Shown piece by piece: positions 1 to 12,623 of a DNA stretch of 64,000 nt. Position 1 is the stretch's first letter. Every line of letters starts with the position of its first letter. The DNA is from Tetrapisispora phaffii CBS 4417. Lineage: Eukaryota; Ascomycota; Saccharomycetes; Saccharomycetales; Saccharomycetaceae. The stretch spans positions 558,001 through 622,000 of the forward strand of contig NC_016523.1 in the NCBI RefSeq assembly GCF_000236905.1, given 5' to 3'. Both the position numbers and the translations under genes were made by a program. A model generated the notes under the pieces. That model was not told the DNA's origin, ran no database searches, and saw only the letters and a program-made list of their open reading frames with translations.

Positions 1-486
1 TAGACACAGATTCTTAACTAACATAAATACAATTAGAGATTTTTTTATATAACCTTTATAATATTCGATTTTCATTAAGTAATGGTTTCGTCACATTCAA
101 ACACATATATATAACAGTGTATTTTGTTTTAGAATCTATAATAATTATTCTATTCGTTTTGTAATTTGTTCTATGTTTATAAATAAGTTATATAGTTTAT
201 AATATAAATAGCTTGATTTGTTTGGTATTGAATAAAAAAAGATCGTTATCGAAGTGAGATGATTTAATTCATGAAAAAATAAAGAGTTAAAAGGGCGGGC
301 GCAACAGATTATTCAAATCATCCTTAAATATTATTAATAACAATTGAGAATTATCAGAATTAGATCAATCAAATCAATAATACTTGATTTTTTCCAAATA
401 AAAGACAAAAATTGAAAAGTTCAAGTTGATTTAAGAAGATGGAAAGTAATATAAATTGAAAATTTAAGTGCATGATTTCAAAATTC
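1..486. other. Intergenic DNA downstream of ERG11
   Basis: AT-rich sequence at the left window edge, beyond the stop codon of the leftward ERG11 gene. It holds no open frame of useful length, no tRNA signature and no clear repeat. It should contain the ERG11 3' untranslated region; the next gene to the left lies outside the window. Confidence 0.6.
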
Positions 487-2127
<1,641 letters not shown>

Positions 2128-2259
2128 TTATAGAATCCTTTTGTTACAAAGAAAGACTATATAACCTAACAATTAAATTATTAAATATACAATTAAATTC
2201 AAAATAAAGGAATGAGTAGATAATCCTTTACTTTTCAATAAAATATTTCATCTCATATA

Positions 2260-2266
2260 TATACGA
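2260..2266 (-). promoter_or_regulatory. Sterol-response element (Upc2/Ecm22 core) of ERG11
   Basis: A second exact TCGTATA (TATACGA on the plus strand), about 180 bp upstream of the ERG11 ATG. This is a normal promoter position. Upc2 control of ERG11 through such sites is known in S. cerevisiae; function here is inferred from the match and the neighbour. Confidence 0.5.
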
Positions 2267-4622
2267 TTGTAAAGTGACAAAATCAATTGTATTTTTTATT
2301 TAATTGATCATGGTAATTGACTAAAAAAACTAGAAAAAGAAACAAGAAAAAATTTACAGTTTTTAACAAGAGATGGCTTAACAGTTTGCTAACAAGGTAT
2401 GCATGAGATCACACGCTACTGTAATTAGGATGCTTTATGATATTTGTAAATGTATAACCGAAACTATACTAATTGGAGGACTCTACTCTGCTCGCTCTCT
2501 CCCGCTGCATGTTGCAAATGAATGCAAAGTACAACGTAAAATAAACGAAAGTATCTTGAAAGTTATTAATTGAGAGAAGATAGTCTTTGTAGAACACATC
2601 TACAAGCGTTATCAAGTAACAACAGCTTTTTCCCGATGTATAGCCATTAAAAACAAATTGAAAAAAAATGTTTGCGATACGAAGAAAGAAGTTTTACTCT
2701 ACTTAATTTAATAACCACAGATAAAATTAAATGGATATATTTAAACTTTTTAACGGTTAAAGTTAATATTAGTGGGTTAAAAGCTGTAGAGAAAGAAATA
2801 ATTGTAATGATGACTTGTGATGGTGGTTTGGGAATACCCAAGAAGTGAAAAAAAAAAATGAAAAAACATTTCTTGCGGTATGCTTTCTCTGAAAGAAGTG
2901 TAGTGTCTTGTATGTGAATGGATGTAACAAGACTAGTAAAAAAAATTTACATTTTTTTCCTTTCATTATTAATTGAAGGAATCATTCAATCTCGAATGGT
3001 AAATAATTTCACGGTGATACAAGAGTTCAATAAGGATGGTTGACTTTTCCACCGTAAATGGACCATTAATTGGGTATATTTACGAGAGAGTTTACGAAAT
3101 GTTAATAACTTCTTCCGTGCTGTTTTCTATTGCATGCCCAATAAGGTTGGGGAGGCGGAATTATCGACAAAGTCAAGTAGAAAGAGATGAAGATCCTTCT
3201 GAAGTTGTTGCATTATTTTCTAATGCGTTTTGAACTTACTTGCTAACTCTCATTTCCTTAGAACGAAAATAAATTTTGTATGCATATTGCAGTTTGGAAG
3301 GACTCCAGTGGATCCGATACAGTACGATATCGTGCGATGAGAGTTGCATCTTTCCTCAGAAATATTTTGTACGATATAATTCTTACGTTCTTGTTTATTT
3401 GTCTGACTGAACCCACAATATTTTACGGATGTGTGTTGATTATGATACTAATTTGTGTAGGAGATGGTGTTGTCAGGTTAAGGCGAAAAAAAACGAAAAA
3501 GCAAAGACAGGATAGTATACTCACAGTGAATATATAGTTTCTTCTTCAAACAAACTACAAAACGTTGAAATTGAGAAGAGTTGATCCTTAGCACCCTTTG
3601 AGTTTCTTGTAGATTTAATAAAATGAAAAAAAATTTTCTTCAATTACTCTCTCTTCTAGCAGTAACTTTTAGGAATTATGGCTTAAATTTTCATTTTTTT
3701 TTGTGAAACCATAAAATAAAAATGGGAGAACAGTGGCTATGGAGGCTCTTCGTAAAAAGAATGAGAGAGAGAATGAAGCATGTAAACCTTCAATTTACTA
3801 GTTAATATTGTCTTATATCTGTAGTATTTATCGCTCGGTATTTATTGGAATATATGTAATTTCTCTTTTTACACAATTGATTACCAAATCGATATTAAAA
3901 GATTTATACGAAGGTACGCAGGTTTGTTTCTGTTTAAATTCTCAATGGGTCTTTGTTTATTTTGTAGTGAAATATTGTGTGGTTATAATATTGAGTTATT
4001 CTCAAACGAGGGCACAGCATTTTTAGGTTGTGCTATGGTAGTACTCTAGTCACTTGACATTATTAAGATCAGATATAATTGTATTACTAAGATCGTATTG
4101 TGTAGATTCGGAATGTTACTGTAGTTTGCAAGGGCTTTTCTCTGTGGAGAGGATGATGCCTTTTCTCGGAAAAAGAAAAAAAATGTGAAAATTAAAAACG
4201 CATCACTTTGAGATCTGTGCTTTGGCTCGTTTAAGTAGCTGTATCTCGTTACTATTATTATGTTCTTTATCGGTTTTACGAAAGGGATATCCTGATCCAG
4301 ATCTCGACTTCTGACACTGGGTATGCTATTTCTAGTATTTAACGTTTTCAATATTTCATGGTGTCTGACATTGACAAAAGAAAAAAAAGAAATGGTGGTG
4401 AGTGTGGTCTCTGATTTGCAATTTGCTTCACTTCATTTTAAATCATTTCGAAACAACAATGGAACGTTTAACTCGAATTTTCGGCAATTGAATAAGTCGC
4501 ATTGTTATTGTCATAGTGATTCAATTCAGTCATTTACGCTTTAGTTACAGTGAGTGCCATTGAATGGAGCTTCAAGCTCCGTTTATTATGTTGGAGTGAT
4601 TTGTTCTATTTAATTCTTAATC

Positions 4623-5945
4623 TTACATAAATGTTATACATGGATGGTAATAATAATCACAGTTATAGTAAGAGCGCTTGACATTTTGCCAATTTGGTTT
4701 GTCTGTTGTATTCTCAATTCCATTGACAGTCGCGTCATCTCCTCCATGTTCACTTCCATTCTGGTTGTTATTGTCACCAACCCTAATCGTGGAATATTCA
4801 CATTTCATACCGTAATTGCTGACATCAATAGCGACAATATTTTTGTACACTTCATAACATAACTGTCTGTCTGCACCTAAACCATTAAAAAATGAAAAGA
4901 TACCATGTGGTTTTAATAAGCCAACAATTATATCAAGTAATTCCAATATATTCTCATAATATTCACTAAAGGTATCGTAATATATACCATCAAAAAATAC
5001 GTTACCATAATCAAGTAGTGTGTTTAAGGAATCTTGCCATCTTCCCTCCAATATGATAATATTTTTTTTGTCATACCATCCATCATTCTTTAACTTCTTC
5101 AATACATCTGGATGTGCTTCTGATATGTAATGCTTAACTTTCTTATTTGGATATTTTTCTTGTAAGTCTTTTTCAATGAATGTATCGATTATACCCATCC
5201 CAAATCCAATATTTAAAATGGCAATTGAATCATCATCTTTGTCAAAAGATGAGGTGATTGTATCAGAAGCTAATTTCATGATACCAGTTTCCCAATCCAT
5301 CATAACACCATCTTTATTTTCTTTTGTAAGTAAAGTATTGGCAGTGTATTCCAATTCTGTTTGGAGATAGACTTCCTGGTTTCCTGCAGTAGCATCTTCA
5401 TTTACAATTTTTATGTTTTCTTCTGTTGGGATTTCATTATCTTCCATGCCAAGAGCTTCTTGTATAATTTCATCGTCGTCCAAAAATTCAACGTTGTCAT
5501 TTATCTTCCTTAAAAGTAATTCAGCGCTGACACCCGCCTCAACGATTCTTTTGTATAGACTTGAGTTAACGGAGTAACCGTTTTCGATTAACAGGTCGCC
5601 CACAGTTTTGTCTTCATAATCGATGAAGTTCCAACCGGCTCCGTATTCAAAAAGAATGTTAATCAATTCTAGAACTACAGATAACTCTGCTGGTGTCAAA
5701 TTTTTTGGAATGCTTCTAGCTAAAATATGCAAAGGTGTGGTGTTACTAGTTTCTTCCTCTTCCTCACTTCTTTCATCAACAGTCTCGCCATTTTCTTTTG
5801 CCTGATTCAATTCATATTCTTTGACTTGTTCAAGAGTGTACGTTGCAGGGATACCATTAGATAAGTAGTGCTTTAATTTTGTGACATAAACTTCCGCAGT
5901 TATTGGCTTTTCAGGAAAAGTTAACAAATGATGAAGTTCAGACAT
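4623..5945 (-). CDS. RMT2: Protein arginine N5-methyltransferase
   Basis: Transfers a methyl group from S-adenosylmethionine to the delta nitrogen of an arginine; in S. cerevisiae the substrate is ribosomal protein Rpl12. The protein is 440 residues against about 412 in S. cerevisiae. Residues 70-130 form the ankyrin-like N-terminal part (TPLHILARS, then LELINILFEYGAGWN). The catalytic Rossmann domain follows from about residue 200, with VMMDWET (214-220) and the SAM loop LNIGFGMGIID (244-254). An acidic linker occupies about 53-66 and an Asn/Gly-rich insert lies near 395-415. It is the YDR465C equivalent and sits between two chromosome VIII-type genes. Confidence 0.96.
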   Translation of the reverse strand: MSELHHLLTFPEKPITAEVYVTKLKHYLSNGIPATYTLEQVKEYELNQAKENGETVDERSEEEEETSNTTPLHILARSIPKNLTPAELSVVLELINILFEYGAGWNFIDYEDKTVGDLLIENGYSVNSSLYKRIVEAGVSAELLLRKINDNVEFLDDDEIIQEALGMEDNEIPTEENIKIVNEDATAGNQEVYLQTELEYTANTLLTKENKDGVMMDWETGIMKLASDTITSSFDKDDDSIAILNIGFGMGIIDTFIEKDLQEKYPNKKVKHYISEAHPDVLKKLKNDGWYDKKNIIILEGRWQDSLNTLLDYGNVFFDGIYYDTFSEYYENILELLDIIVGLLKPHGIFSFFNGLGADRQLCYEVYKNIVAIDVSNYGMKCEYSTIRVGDNNNQNGSEHGGDDATVNGIENTTDKPNWQNVKRSYYNCDYYYHPCITFM

Positions 5946-6288
5946 TTTAATCAGTTATTGGTAAGACTATTTTCTTTTGGCTATATTAGTATGGTATGAT
6001 GTGATCCGAGTGTGATAGGATACTTATTCAAATATATATTCATTGGTATATAATTTATATTGAAAAAAATTTGAAACTCATCGCACGATTTTTCGCACTA
6101 AATGAAAAACAAACTATTTTCCAGTTTAATTGAAACTACCACATAAGGTAACTGTTCCAGTTAGCACCTGTATATTAAATAAAAGAAAGAATGTTATTGT
6201 ACTCTTATAAATGGAGGATATTTATAAGTATATATATATATATATATATTGCTGCATGTGCACATGCGTGTTTAAATATGAAATATTT
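5946..6288. other. RMT2 promoter and SOD2 3' region
   Basis: A 343-bp tandem-gene spacer. It contains a (TA)n microsatellite at about 6229-6249, within the probable 3' untranslated region of SOD2, and the presumed RMT2 promoter on the left. No other element is recognisable. Confidence 0.5.
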
Positions 6289-6978
6289 TTAAGCTGCATT
6301 GAATCTTTTCTCAGCTTCTTTCCAATTAATAACATTCCAAATAGCTCCGAAGTATTCAGCTTTTCTATTTTCGTATTGTAGATAATAAGCATGTTCCCAG
6401 GCATCGATTGCTAAAAGTGGTACGATTGTTGGATCACTTACTGTATCTTGGTTATAAGTCTGTACGATATCTAACTTTCCGCCATTATTCAAGTTTTTAA
6501 CCAGGAAGATCCAACCAGAACCTTGAATCCCCATTAGTTTAGCATTAGCCAATTTGATTAAATTATCAAGTGATTTATATTGCTTTTCAATTTGTTTCAG
6601 TAAATTCCCAGTTGGTAACTCACCGCCTACACCAGAACCACTTGCAGGGGACAAGTTTTCCCAAAATAGACAATGATTTTTATAGCCACCTCCATGGAAT
6701 TTAATGTTCTGCTGAATAGCAATCAATTTGTTTGCTAATTCTAAACTGTTTGGATCCTTTGCCAATTTTTCAGTGACATCTTTGAATTGATCGATGGAGC
6801 TGTTGAATCCGTTGACATAAGTTTGATGGTGCTTTGTATAATGCAATTCGTTAATCTTACCCGAGACATAAGGTTCCAAAGCATCAAAATCCCATTTTAG
6901 TTCCGGTAATGTAATCTTTGTTCTCTTAAACACGGCAGAAGAAGCCAATCTTTTAACTGTAACTGATCTAGTGAACAT
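6289..6978 (-). CDS. SOD2: Mitochondrial manganese superoxide dismutase
   Basis: Converts superoxide to hydrogen peroxide and oxygen in the mitochondrial matrix. From the ATG at 6978 the protein is 229 residues (S. cerevisiae 233). The frame stays open to 7035, but the upstream codon there is GTG and no other ATG exists, so 6978 is taken as the start. The first 20 residues (MFTRSVTVKRLASS) are basic and hydroxylated like a presequence. The mature part opens with ITLPELKWDFDALEPY. Metal-ligand motifs are intact: HYTKHHQTYV, the KNHCLFW histidine and DAWEHAYYLQY. The C-terminus ends at RFNAA without the short tail of the S. cerevisiae protein. It is the YHR008C equivalent. Confidence 0.97.
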   Translation of the reverse strand: MFTRSVTVKRLASSAVFKRTKITLPELKWDFDALEPYVSGKINELHYTKHHQTYVNGFNSSIDQFKDVTEKLAKDPNSLELANKLIAIQQNIKFHGGGYKNHCLFWENLSPASGSGVGGELPTGNLLKQIEKQYKSLDNLIKLANAKLMGIQGSGWIFLVKNLNNGGKLDIVQTYNQDTVSDPTIVPLLAIDAWEHAYYLQYENRKAEYFGAIWNVINWKEAEKRFNAA

Positions 6979-8278
6979 TTTTATTGATAATGCGAATGAA
7001 ATACGAATATTATTAAAGTATATTGATAGTGCCACTCAATGGTTATTCTTCGAAATATTCAAAATGAACTATTTATTTTAGCGCTAACCCCAACGATACA
7101 TTATTTTTAAATGTATTGAGACATGAATATATATATAGGCCTATATTTATACTTTGTTCTTATATGAAAAATAATAAAAAAAGGGATCATTTAGTAATAT
7201 CCGTTACGGAGTCAAGTAAATGGTAAATAATGCCTTACAAGTATTGTAATAAAATATTCACCAATTCTTTGCAGATGATTGGATGGAGAATATTAAGGGA
7301 ACAAAGATCGTATTTCGTTGTAAGTGACCGATGCATAGTCGTATGTTAGGAAATAACAGCACTAGTGCATGAATATGTGGTTGCATCAGGGATTAATGGA
7401 CTTTCCTTTTCGTCTCACGTGCGCGCAATTTGAACTCACAGCAACAGTAAACGGAAATAAAAGGAAATAAGGGGGTACTCTATTTTAAATATCCCTTTTT
7501 TCTTAAAATACTGATGTGACACAAAAGTGCAGCCTCCATATACAGACACACACACATATATATATATTTATATATATATATGTGTGTGTGTGTGTCAGAG
7601 ACTTCGTAATACAATTGCTCATTGTATTGGTCGTTACTTGCAAACTAGCTGAAACAAGTGATAGCAATTATTAGCGCATGTTCATTCCATTGTTGACAAC
7701 AAGATAGTTATTGTGATCAACTCCATAATGTTCATTATCAGTTCTTGAGTTTTTACATCCCCATCCATGAACGATATCTTCATATGTAATATCATATCTA
7801 CTCGTTAGATCATACAATATAAAGGTATGTAATTGAACTGTCTCCAGCACTTGTGACACTACCACAATATATTTATGTATATACTCTCTTGTTTCAGTTT
7901 ATTATCTATATCACTCAATTTTACTCGCCTTATCTTGACTAAACGATACCTACATGCTTATGCTTATATTGAAAATAGTAACTACATACAAAGAAATTAG
8001 AAAATAGAAAATTTAAAGAAATAAAAAAACTGAAATTATATAGCGTAAAAAGGATTGTTTCAGAACGTTTCATTAGTTGATACTTAATCCAATAAAACCT
8101 ATTATACTGATATAATTGTGTCAAGTAAAACCCTTTTTGATTGTATCATATTTTAACTTGTTTGAATAAAGCGTCTGCTTAGTATCAAAAGAAAGAGGTT
8201 ACAATAAAACGAATAGATATTTATATATATTTGTCCCAAATCAGCTTTTAAAAACTTATTTACTAATGCTGAAGCACT
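6979..8278. other. Divergent promoter region of SOD2 and PKH3
   Basis: About 1.3 kb between divergently transcribed genes. It contains a CACGTG box at 7416-7421, followed directly by GCGCGC. Near 7468 there is a G-run matching the AGGGG core of a stress-response element, which would suit SOD2. A palindromic dinucleotide block lies at 7545-7596. The small open frames here (64 and 61 codons) resemble nothing known. Confidence 0.5.
7545..7596. repeat. Palindromic CA/TA/TG dinucleotide repeat
   Basis: An alternating run of CA units, then TA units interrupted by one TTA, then TG units. The left half is close to the reverse complement of the right half, so the block could fold as a hairpin of roughly 50 nt. 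It lies in the SOD2-PKH3 intergenic region. Confidence 0.8.
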
Positions 8279-10819
8279 ATGTCCAATAAAATTAAAAAAC
8301 ATTCACCAAGTGACTATACCTTCAAAGAAGAATTAGGTCATGGTTCCTATTCGACAGTTTATAAAGCTGTCGATAAAAGAAATGTAAAACAATGTTATGC
8401 AATTAAAGTCTGTTCGAAAAAACATATTATTAAAGAAAATAAAGTTAAATACGTATCAATAGAGAAAAATGTATTAAATATATTGAGAAAAGGTAATCAT
8501 CCAGGTATAATTAAATTATATTACACATTCCATGATGAAGAAAATCTATATTTTGTATTGAGTTATGCAATAAATGGAGAATTATTACAACTATTGCATA
8601 AATATAGATCGTTCAATGAGGAATTAACAATTCGTTTCACAGTTCAAATTATAGATATATTAGAATTTATCCATAAGAATGGAATAATTCACAGAGATGT
8701 GAAACCGGAAAATATTCTACTCAACAGAAACTACAATTTAATCCTAACAGATTTTGGTGCTGCGTCACTGATAGATAACGATGAAGATAAAGAAAATAGT
8801 AATAATAGTAATGCTACATACAATGATATACATGTGAATAGAGCTTCATCATTTGTTGGTACTGCAGAATACGTCTCTCCGGAGCTACTATTATATAACC
8901 AATGTGGCTATTGCTCAGACGTTTGGGCACTAGGGTGCATGATATTCCAATTCTTAAAAGGATATCCACCCTTCCGTGGTGCTAATGAACTGAATACATT
9001 TGAAAAAATAGTTGCGTTGGATTATCATTGGAATGATCCAAATAATTTGGTTTCACAAAGCTGGAAAGATTTAGTCTCTAAGATTTTAATAACGAATTCA
9101 GAAAAGAGAATGAACTTAGAAAATGTTAAAAAGCATCCACTATTTAAAAATATTAATTGGAATGATAAAGAAAAAATATGGTTAGGTACTAATAAACTAC
9201 CGCCTAGTAACGTACCATTAAATAACACAACTATGTCTTCCTATAATGGGAATGATAATAACCAAAATACAAAGTCTATAAATGATAGACAGCTACATAT
9301 CATAGATGTTCCACTGCGAGATATAGCAATTACAAAACAAAAACAGAAGAAGAAACCAAAAATGGTATCAAGTACAACTGGAAACATTGTTGAGTGGAGA
9401 AAAAGACTTGGAATTTCCTCATTGGGTCTAACTAATAATACTGAAAATCATAATTTAAGAGGTTCTATTAGTGATATGATGAAGAGAGATAACATAGGAA
9501 CAAATAAGCCATTTGATAGAAAGGATGCCCATCTTGTTAATAATAATAACTTTACCACTAATATTACTTTGGATAATATACGAAATGATACTACATCTAA
9601 ACCGCTAATACTCAAAAATAAATACAATACAAACTATATCGAGCAAACTAAAAAATCTAATTTAAACAATGATGTCATAAAACAACAGCCAGCTTTTATT
9701 CATGAGATCTCATACGATGCAAATGGTCCTGATATGTCAATGTTTGCCTATAAAAGAATCGATAATGATCTTATTACAAACTTAGTTACCAATAATGGCG
9801 TAACTCTAAGATCTATTGAAGGTGCTATTCCCAGCATATTAACCCTTTACAAAGATGGGTCGTTGGTCTATAATACAATCGATCCTGTGTCGCAAAATAC
9901 AATACCAATAAAGATGGTTAATATTGCAGATTCGGACCTTTCAATGTATGATTTTGAATTTAATGAAATGACGAAAACTGGGTTTTTAATTTTAGAGAAA
10001 TATCGCTTTAAACTATGGTTCATCTGCTTACCTCAAGAACCTTTGATTGATTTTGCAGCAGCTATGTCCTTCCCTGTAGTCAATGATAATGATACTTGGG
10101 TTGATTGTCTTTTTAAATCAAGACAAATAATTGAAGATAATTATATTGCTAATATGACAAATGGTTTAAAATTGGGTGAATCATCTAAAACTAGCAGGTC
10201 AAGTTCTTTAGATCTACTTGATTTTACATCAGAAACAATTATTGAACAGGATATTAAACAATTAAATAACATTCCAAAATCAGCGCATCAAAAAGCTACA
10301 GCATCGGTAATGTTAAAACAAAAAGGTGATTCACCAAGAAATCAACCCGTATCAGATACAAAAGATAATAAAGATGAATTGAATAACAATTTAGTTGAAT
10401 CAACTAAAAATTATGTACACTCCAGACAAGCAAGTGGCTACAGCAATACGAAAAAAATATTAAAAAAAAATAATGAAGCAAGTATGGAAAATAAAGTATC
10501 TTCAGCTGCTTCACCTATTTTACCTATTTCTAGTCATAATGCTTCATTTGCAAATACAAGTTTGAGAACTGGAAATACAAAACCACAAGTTAAGAAATAC
10601 TCAGTTCCATCCAACATGATAATCAGTAGTAGCAGATATGAGGTATTGTATACCTTGAGGCGCGATGGTCCAATAGATCCAAATTATTACAAAGAAAAAG
10701 CACATATGAATTCATCAAGGAAGGATAGTTCAAAGAGCCAACACAGTACTATTATCGCAAGTAGTGGAGCATCAGCTGCATTCAAAAATTTACAAAAGAG
10801 AAAGTTATCTGATAAGTAA
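8279..10819 (+). CDS. PKH3: PDK1-type protein kinase Pkh3
   Basis: Serine/threonine kinase of the PDK1 family, a presumed upstream activator of AGC kinases and linked to the cell-integrity pathway. The protein is 846 residues against about 898 in S. cerevisiae. The kinase domain spans about 13-295: ELGHGSYSTVYKA loop, ATP lysine K43 (YAIKV), HRDVKPEN with D140, DFG at 158-160, and SFVGTAEYVSPE (191-202). Close wording with Pkh3 (KKHIIKE.KVKYV, SPELLLYNQCGY) favours Pkh3 over Pkh1/2. Residues 300-450 and 640-810 are Asn/Ser-rich low complexity. Residues about 455-625 form a second ordered segment, which may correspond to a PH-like domain. It is the YDR466W equivalent. Confidence 0.93.
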   Translation: MSNKIKKHSPSDYTFKEELGHGSYSTVYKAVDKRNVKQCYAIKVCSKKHIIKENKVKYVSIEKNVLNILRKGNHPGIIKLYYTFHDEENLYFVLSYAINGELLQLLHKYRSFNEELTIRFTVQIIDILEFIHKNGIIHRDVKPENILLNRNYNLILTDFGAASLIDNDEDKENSNNSNATYNDIHVNRASSFVGTAEYVSPELLLYNQCGYCSDVWALGCMIFQFLKGYPPFRGANELNTFEKIVALDYHWNDPNNLVSQSWKDLVSKILITNSEKRMNLENVKKHPLFKNINWNDKEKIWLGTNKLPPSNVPLNNTTMSSYNGNDNNQNTKSINDRQLHIIDVPLRDIAITKQKQKKKPKMVSSTTGNIVEWRKRLGISSLGLTNNTENHNLRGSISDMMKRDNIGTNKPFDRKDAHLVNNNNFTTNITLDNIRNDTTSKPLILKNKYNTNYIEQTKKSNLNNDVIKQQPAFIHEISYDANGPDMSMFAYKRIDNDLITNLVTNNGVTLRSIEGAIPSILTLYKDGSLVYNTIDPVSQNTIPIKMVNIADSDLSMYDFEFNEMTKTGFLILEKYRFKLWFICLPQEPLIDFAAAMSFPVVNDNDTWVDCLFKSRQIIEDNYIANMTNGLKLGESSKTSRSSSLDLLDFTSETIIEQDIKQLNNIPKSAHQKATASVMLKQKGDSPRNQPVSDTKDNKDELNNNLVESTKNYVHSRQASGYSNTKKILKKNNEASMENKVSSAASPILPISSHNASFANTSLRTGNTKPQVKKYSVPSNMIISSSRYEVLYTLRRDGPIDPNYYKEKAHMNSSRKDSSKSQHSTIIASSGASAAFKNLQKRKLSDK

Positions 10820-11024
10820 AAATTAACTCATGAGTTTTATTTTTGACTTTCCTTTCCATAAAAGACATTAACAGATGGGGATCTGTTCATATTTAAAAAT
10901 TATAAATAATTTTAATAGACATTAGTATTGTTTCATATTATAAACCCGTAGATAATCAGATTTGTTGGAAATTCACTTTTAAGATAAAACAATTTGAAAC
11001 CTGCTTCATCTCAGTAAAAAAAAA

Positions 11025-11096
11025 CTCCGATACGGGGAGTCGAACCCCGGTCTCTACGGTGAAAGCGTAATGTGATAGCCGTTACACTATATCGGA
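11025..11096 (-). tRNA. tE(UUC): tRNA-Glu (anticodon UUC)
   Basis: A 72-nt gene on the minus strand that folds as a full cloverleaf. The seven-base acceptor stem TCCGATA pairs with TATCGGA, with discriminator G. The anticodon loop reads CTTTCAC with anticodon TTC, and the T arm is CCGGGGTTCGACTCCCCG. The A box (TAGTGTAACGG) and B box (GGTTCGACTCC) are intact. No intron is present. A run of nine T follows the 3' end directly (A-run 11016-11024 on the plus strand), a strong RNA polymerase III terminator. Confidence 0.98.
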
Positions 11097-11177
11097 CGAT
11101 AAACTTTCAAGTCGTAAAAATATTGGAGATACTATTACTTAATATAAACATGGTCTTTGACACGAGCTTGTTGTTGG

Positions 11178-12185
11178 TGTTGGAAATGACACCGGACGTA
11201 TAACTGAATATACGACACCATATATTACCTCTTTAGGAGATTATTGTTGCAAACCTGAAACAATAGTGCCTTCGAGAATGTAATTGCAGACTTTCTAATG
11301 CATAAATATTACTCTAGAACCATCAGTCTGCCATATGTGCTCAATTCGACGACGTCGTCTCGTTGGACAGAACGGTAGATTGAAATGATATGTATATAAA
11401 CCCCGGTAAACAATAGATAAAAAATTCATTAATTTATGTCCAGGATACCAGAGAGATTAATCTGAATATATAGAATCTAATAACACACAAACTTTAATAT
11501 TTTGAAGTAATGAATACAACTATTGAGTAAGTAACTATCATAAACACAATAAGCTATTACATGAAGAAGTCTCTTCTTTATATATTCGCAAACTGGTTTT
11601 GGGGTTGACCTCTTTACCATCTCAATTATCTTAATTGTTGCGTGAACGTAATACCGGTATACGATCATATGAGTTGGTGAGAGTTATAAGGTTCGATGAA
11701 CGTTGCTAGAATATTTCGATGTTACTATTGTCGTAAATATATATTTGCATACGGTCAGTACCACCAACTGTCAGAATTATTGTAGTATGTGACAGAACTA
11801 AGTGTTTATGACACTTTGAGTTCAGAACCAATTGTCACTTACTAATGGAAAGAAGGTTCTAGAACAATCTTTCAAGTGGTAGGTGAAAATTTCTCACTAC
11901 AATGTAAATGGCTACGTGATAAACACAGATGTACAATACAGCACTAAAGAGCCTAGGAGGATGAATGAACACGTACGCATGTTCATTCAACTGTCAGATT
12001 AACTCATATATAAGGAGGGCATCTAACTCTATATAGAATAGTTTAATTACACTAATAAAAGATCAATCGATTATTTAACTATAAAGAAGATGGACTATAC
12101 TAGAGCAACTGAAGTGGCTAATGACACTAACTTAGATGTTGGAACTAACCAACATAAGCTTGTTTCTCCACACCAACTTCTTTGA
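11178..12185 (+). mobile_element. Possible degenerate Ty1/copia LTR relic upstream of tRNA-Glu
   Basis: The region begins with TGTTGG at 11178, 82 bp upstream of the tRNA 5' end, where Ty1-Ty4-type elements prefer to insert. Near its other end a TATATAAG box (12007-12014) precedes an ATG at 12090 that opens a 31-codon frame ending at 12185. That frame runs through CCAACA (12149-12154), as the gag start runs through the LTR end in Ty1. TGTTGG/CCAACA would be terminal inverted repeats. The 977-bp span is too long for one LTR, no primer-binding site follows and no pol sequence remains. It may be two decayed LTR fragments or coincidence. Confidence 0.3.
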
Positions 12186-12623
12186 AACTAATTGATACTG
12201 ATCATCCCAGTATGCTTCCAGTTGCTGTCTACGAATGCGTTCTTGAATTATTATGAGGCCTTATCTTTGTCGTTTAGTCAATGTTTATAATATTCTCTTG
12301 ATGATCAATATAAGTATACGATTCAAGTCATGAACTTCTTCCTACTGTAATATGAAAGCCTTCTAAAAAATCAATTAAATTTAATATTTTAATGTTTTGT
12401 TTTAGTTTGACAATAGTTAATGATGCAGTTGAGATTTTCTGACAGCAACCTCATGGGGACTAAATATCAATTTTAACAAAACTTTAATCATTAGTTTTCT
12501 ATTAATTCTTATTTTATCAAGGTTACATTACAGCAACCATGGATCTTTCTGTTCTCATCAATAATATATATACATTCTATTACATTTATCTATTACACAC
12601 ATTTAAATAAATAAGTATCTATC

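Larger units (their letters stand above)
10820..12623. other. Intergenic region with tRNA-Glu and a possible Ty relic
   Basis: About 1.8 kb between the ends of PKH3 and TDA3, which point towards each other. Apart from the tRNA gene at 11025-11096 and the LTR-like sequence upstream of it, I see no gene. The only other open frame of note (63 codons, 11477-11668 on the minus strand) matches nothing I know. Confidence 0.5.

Noticed and set aside
3036..3537. Open frames of 65 and 85 codons between ERG11 and RMT2
   Set aside because: No similarity to known proteins, different frames, biased AT-rich composition, and opposing frames of equal length; chance is sufficient.
4566..4580. Palindrome GGAGCTT-C-AAGCTCC as a transcription terminator of RMT2
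   Set aside because: RNA polymerase II termination in yeast does not use simple hairpins; recorded only as a palindrome in the intergenic entry.
6979..7035. Longer SOD2 start (248 residues)
   Set aside because: The upstream codon is GTG, not ATG, and the extra residues have no counterpart in Sod2; the ATG at 6978 fits family length and presequence.
12090..12185. 31-codon frame MDYTRATEV as an independent gene
   Set aside because: Too short, with no known relative; it is considered only as a possible gag remnant within the LTR-like segment.
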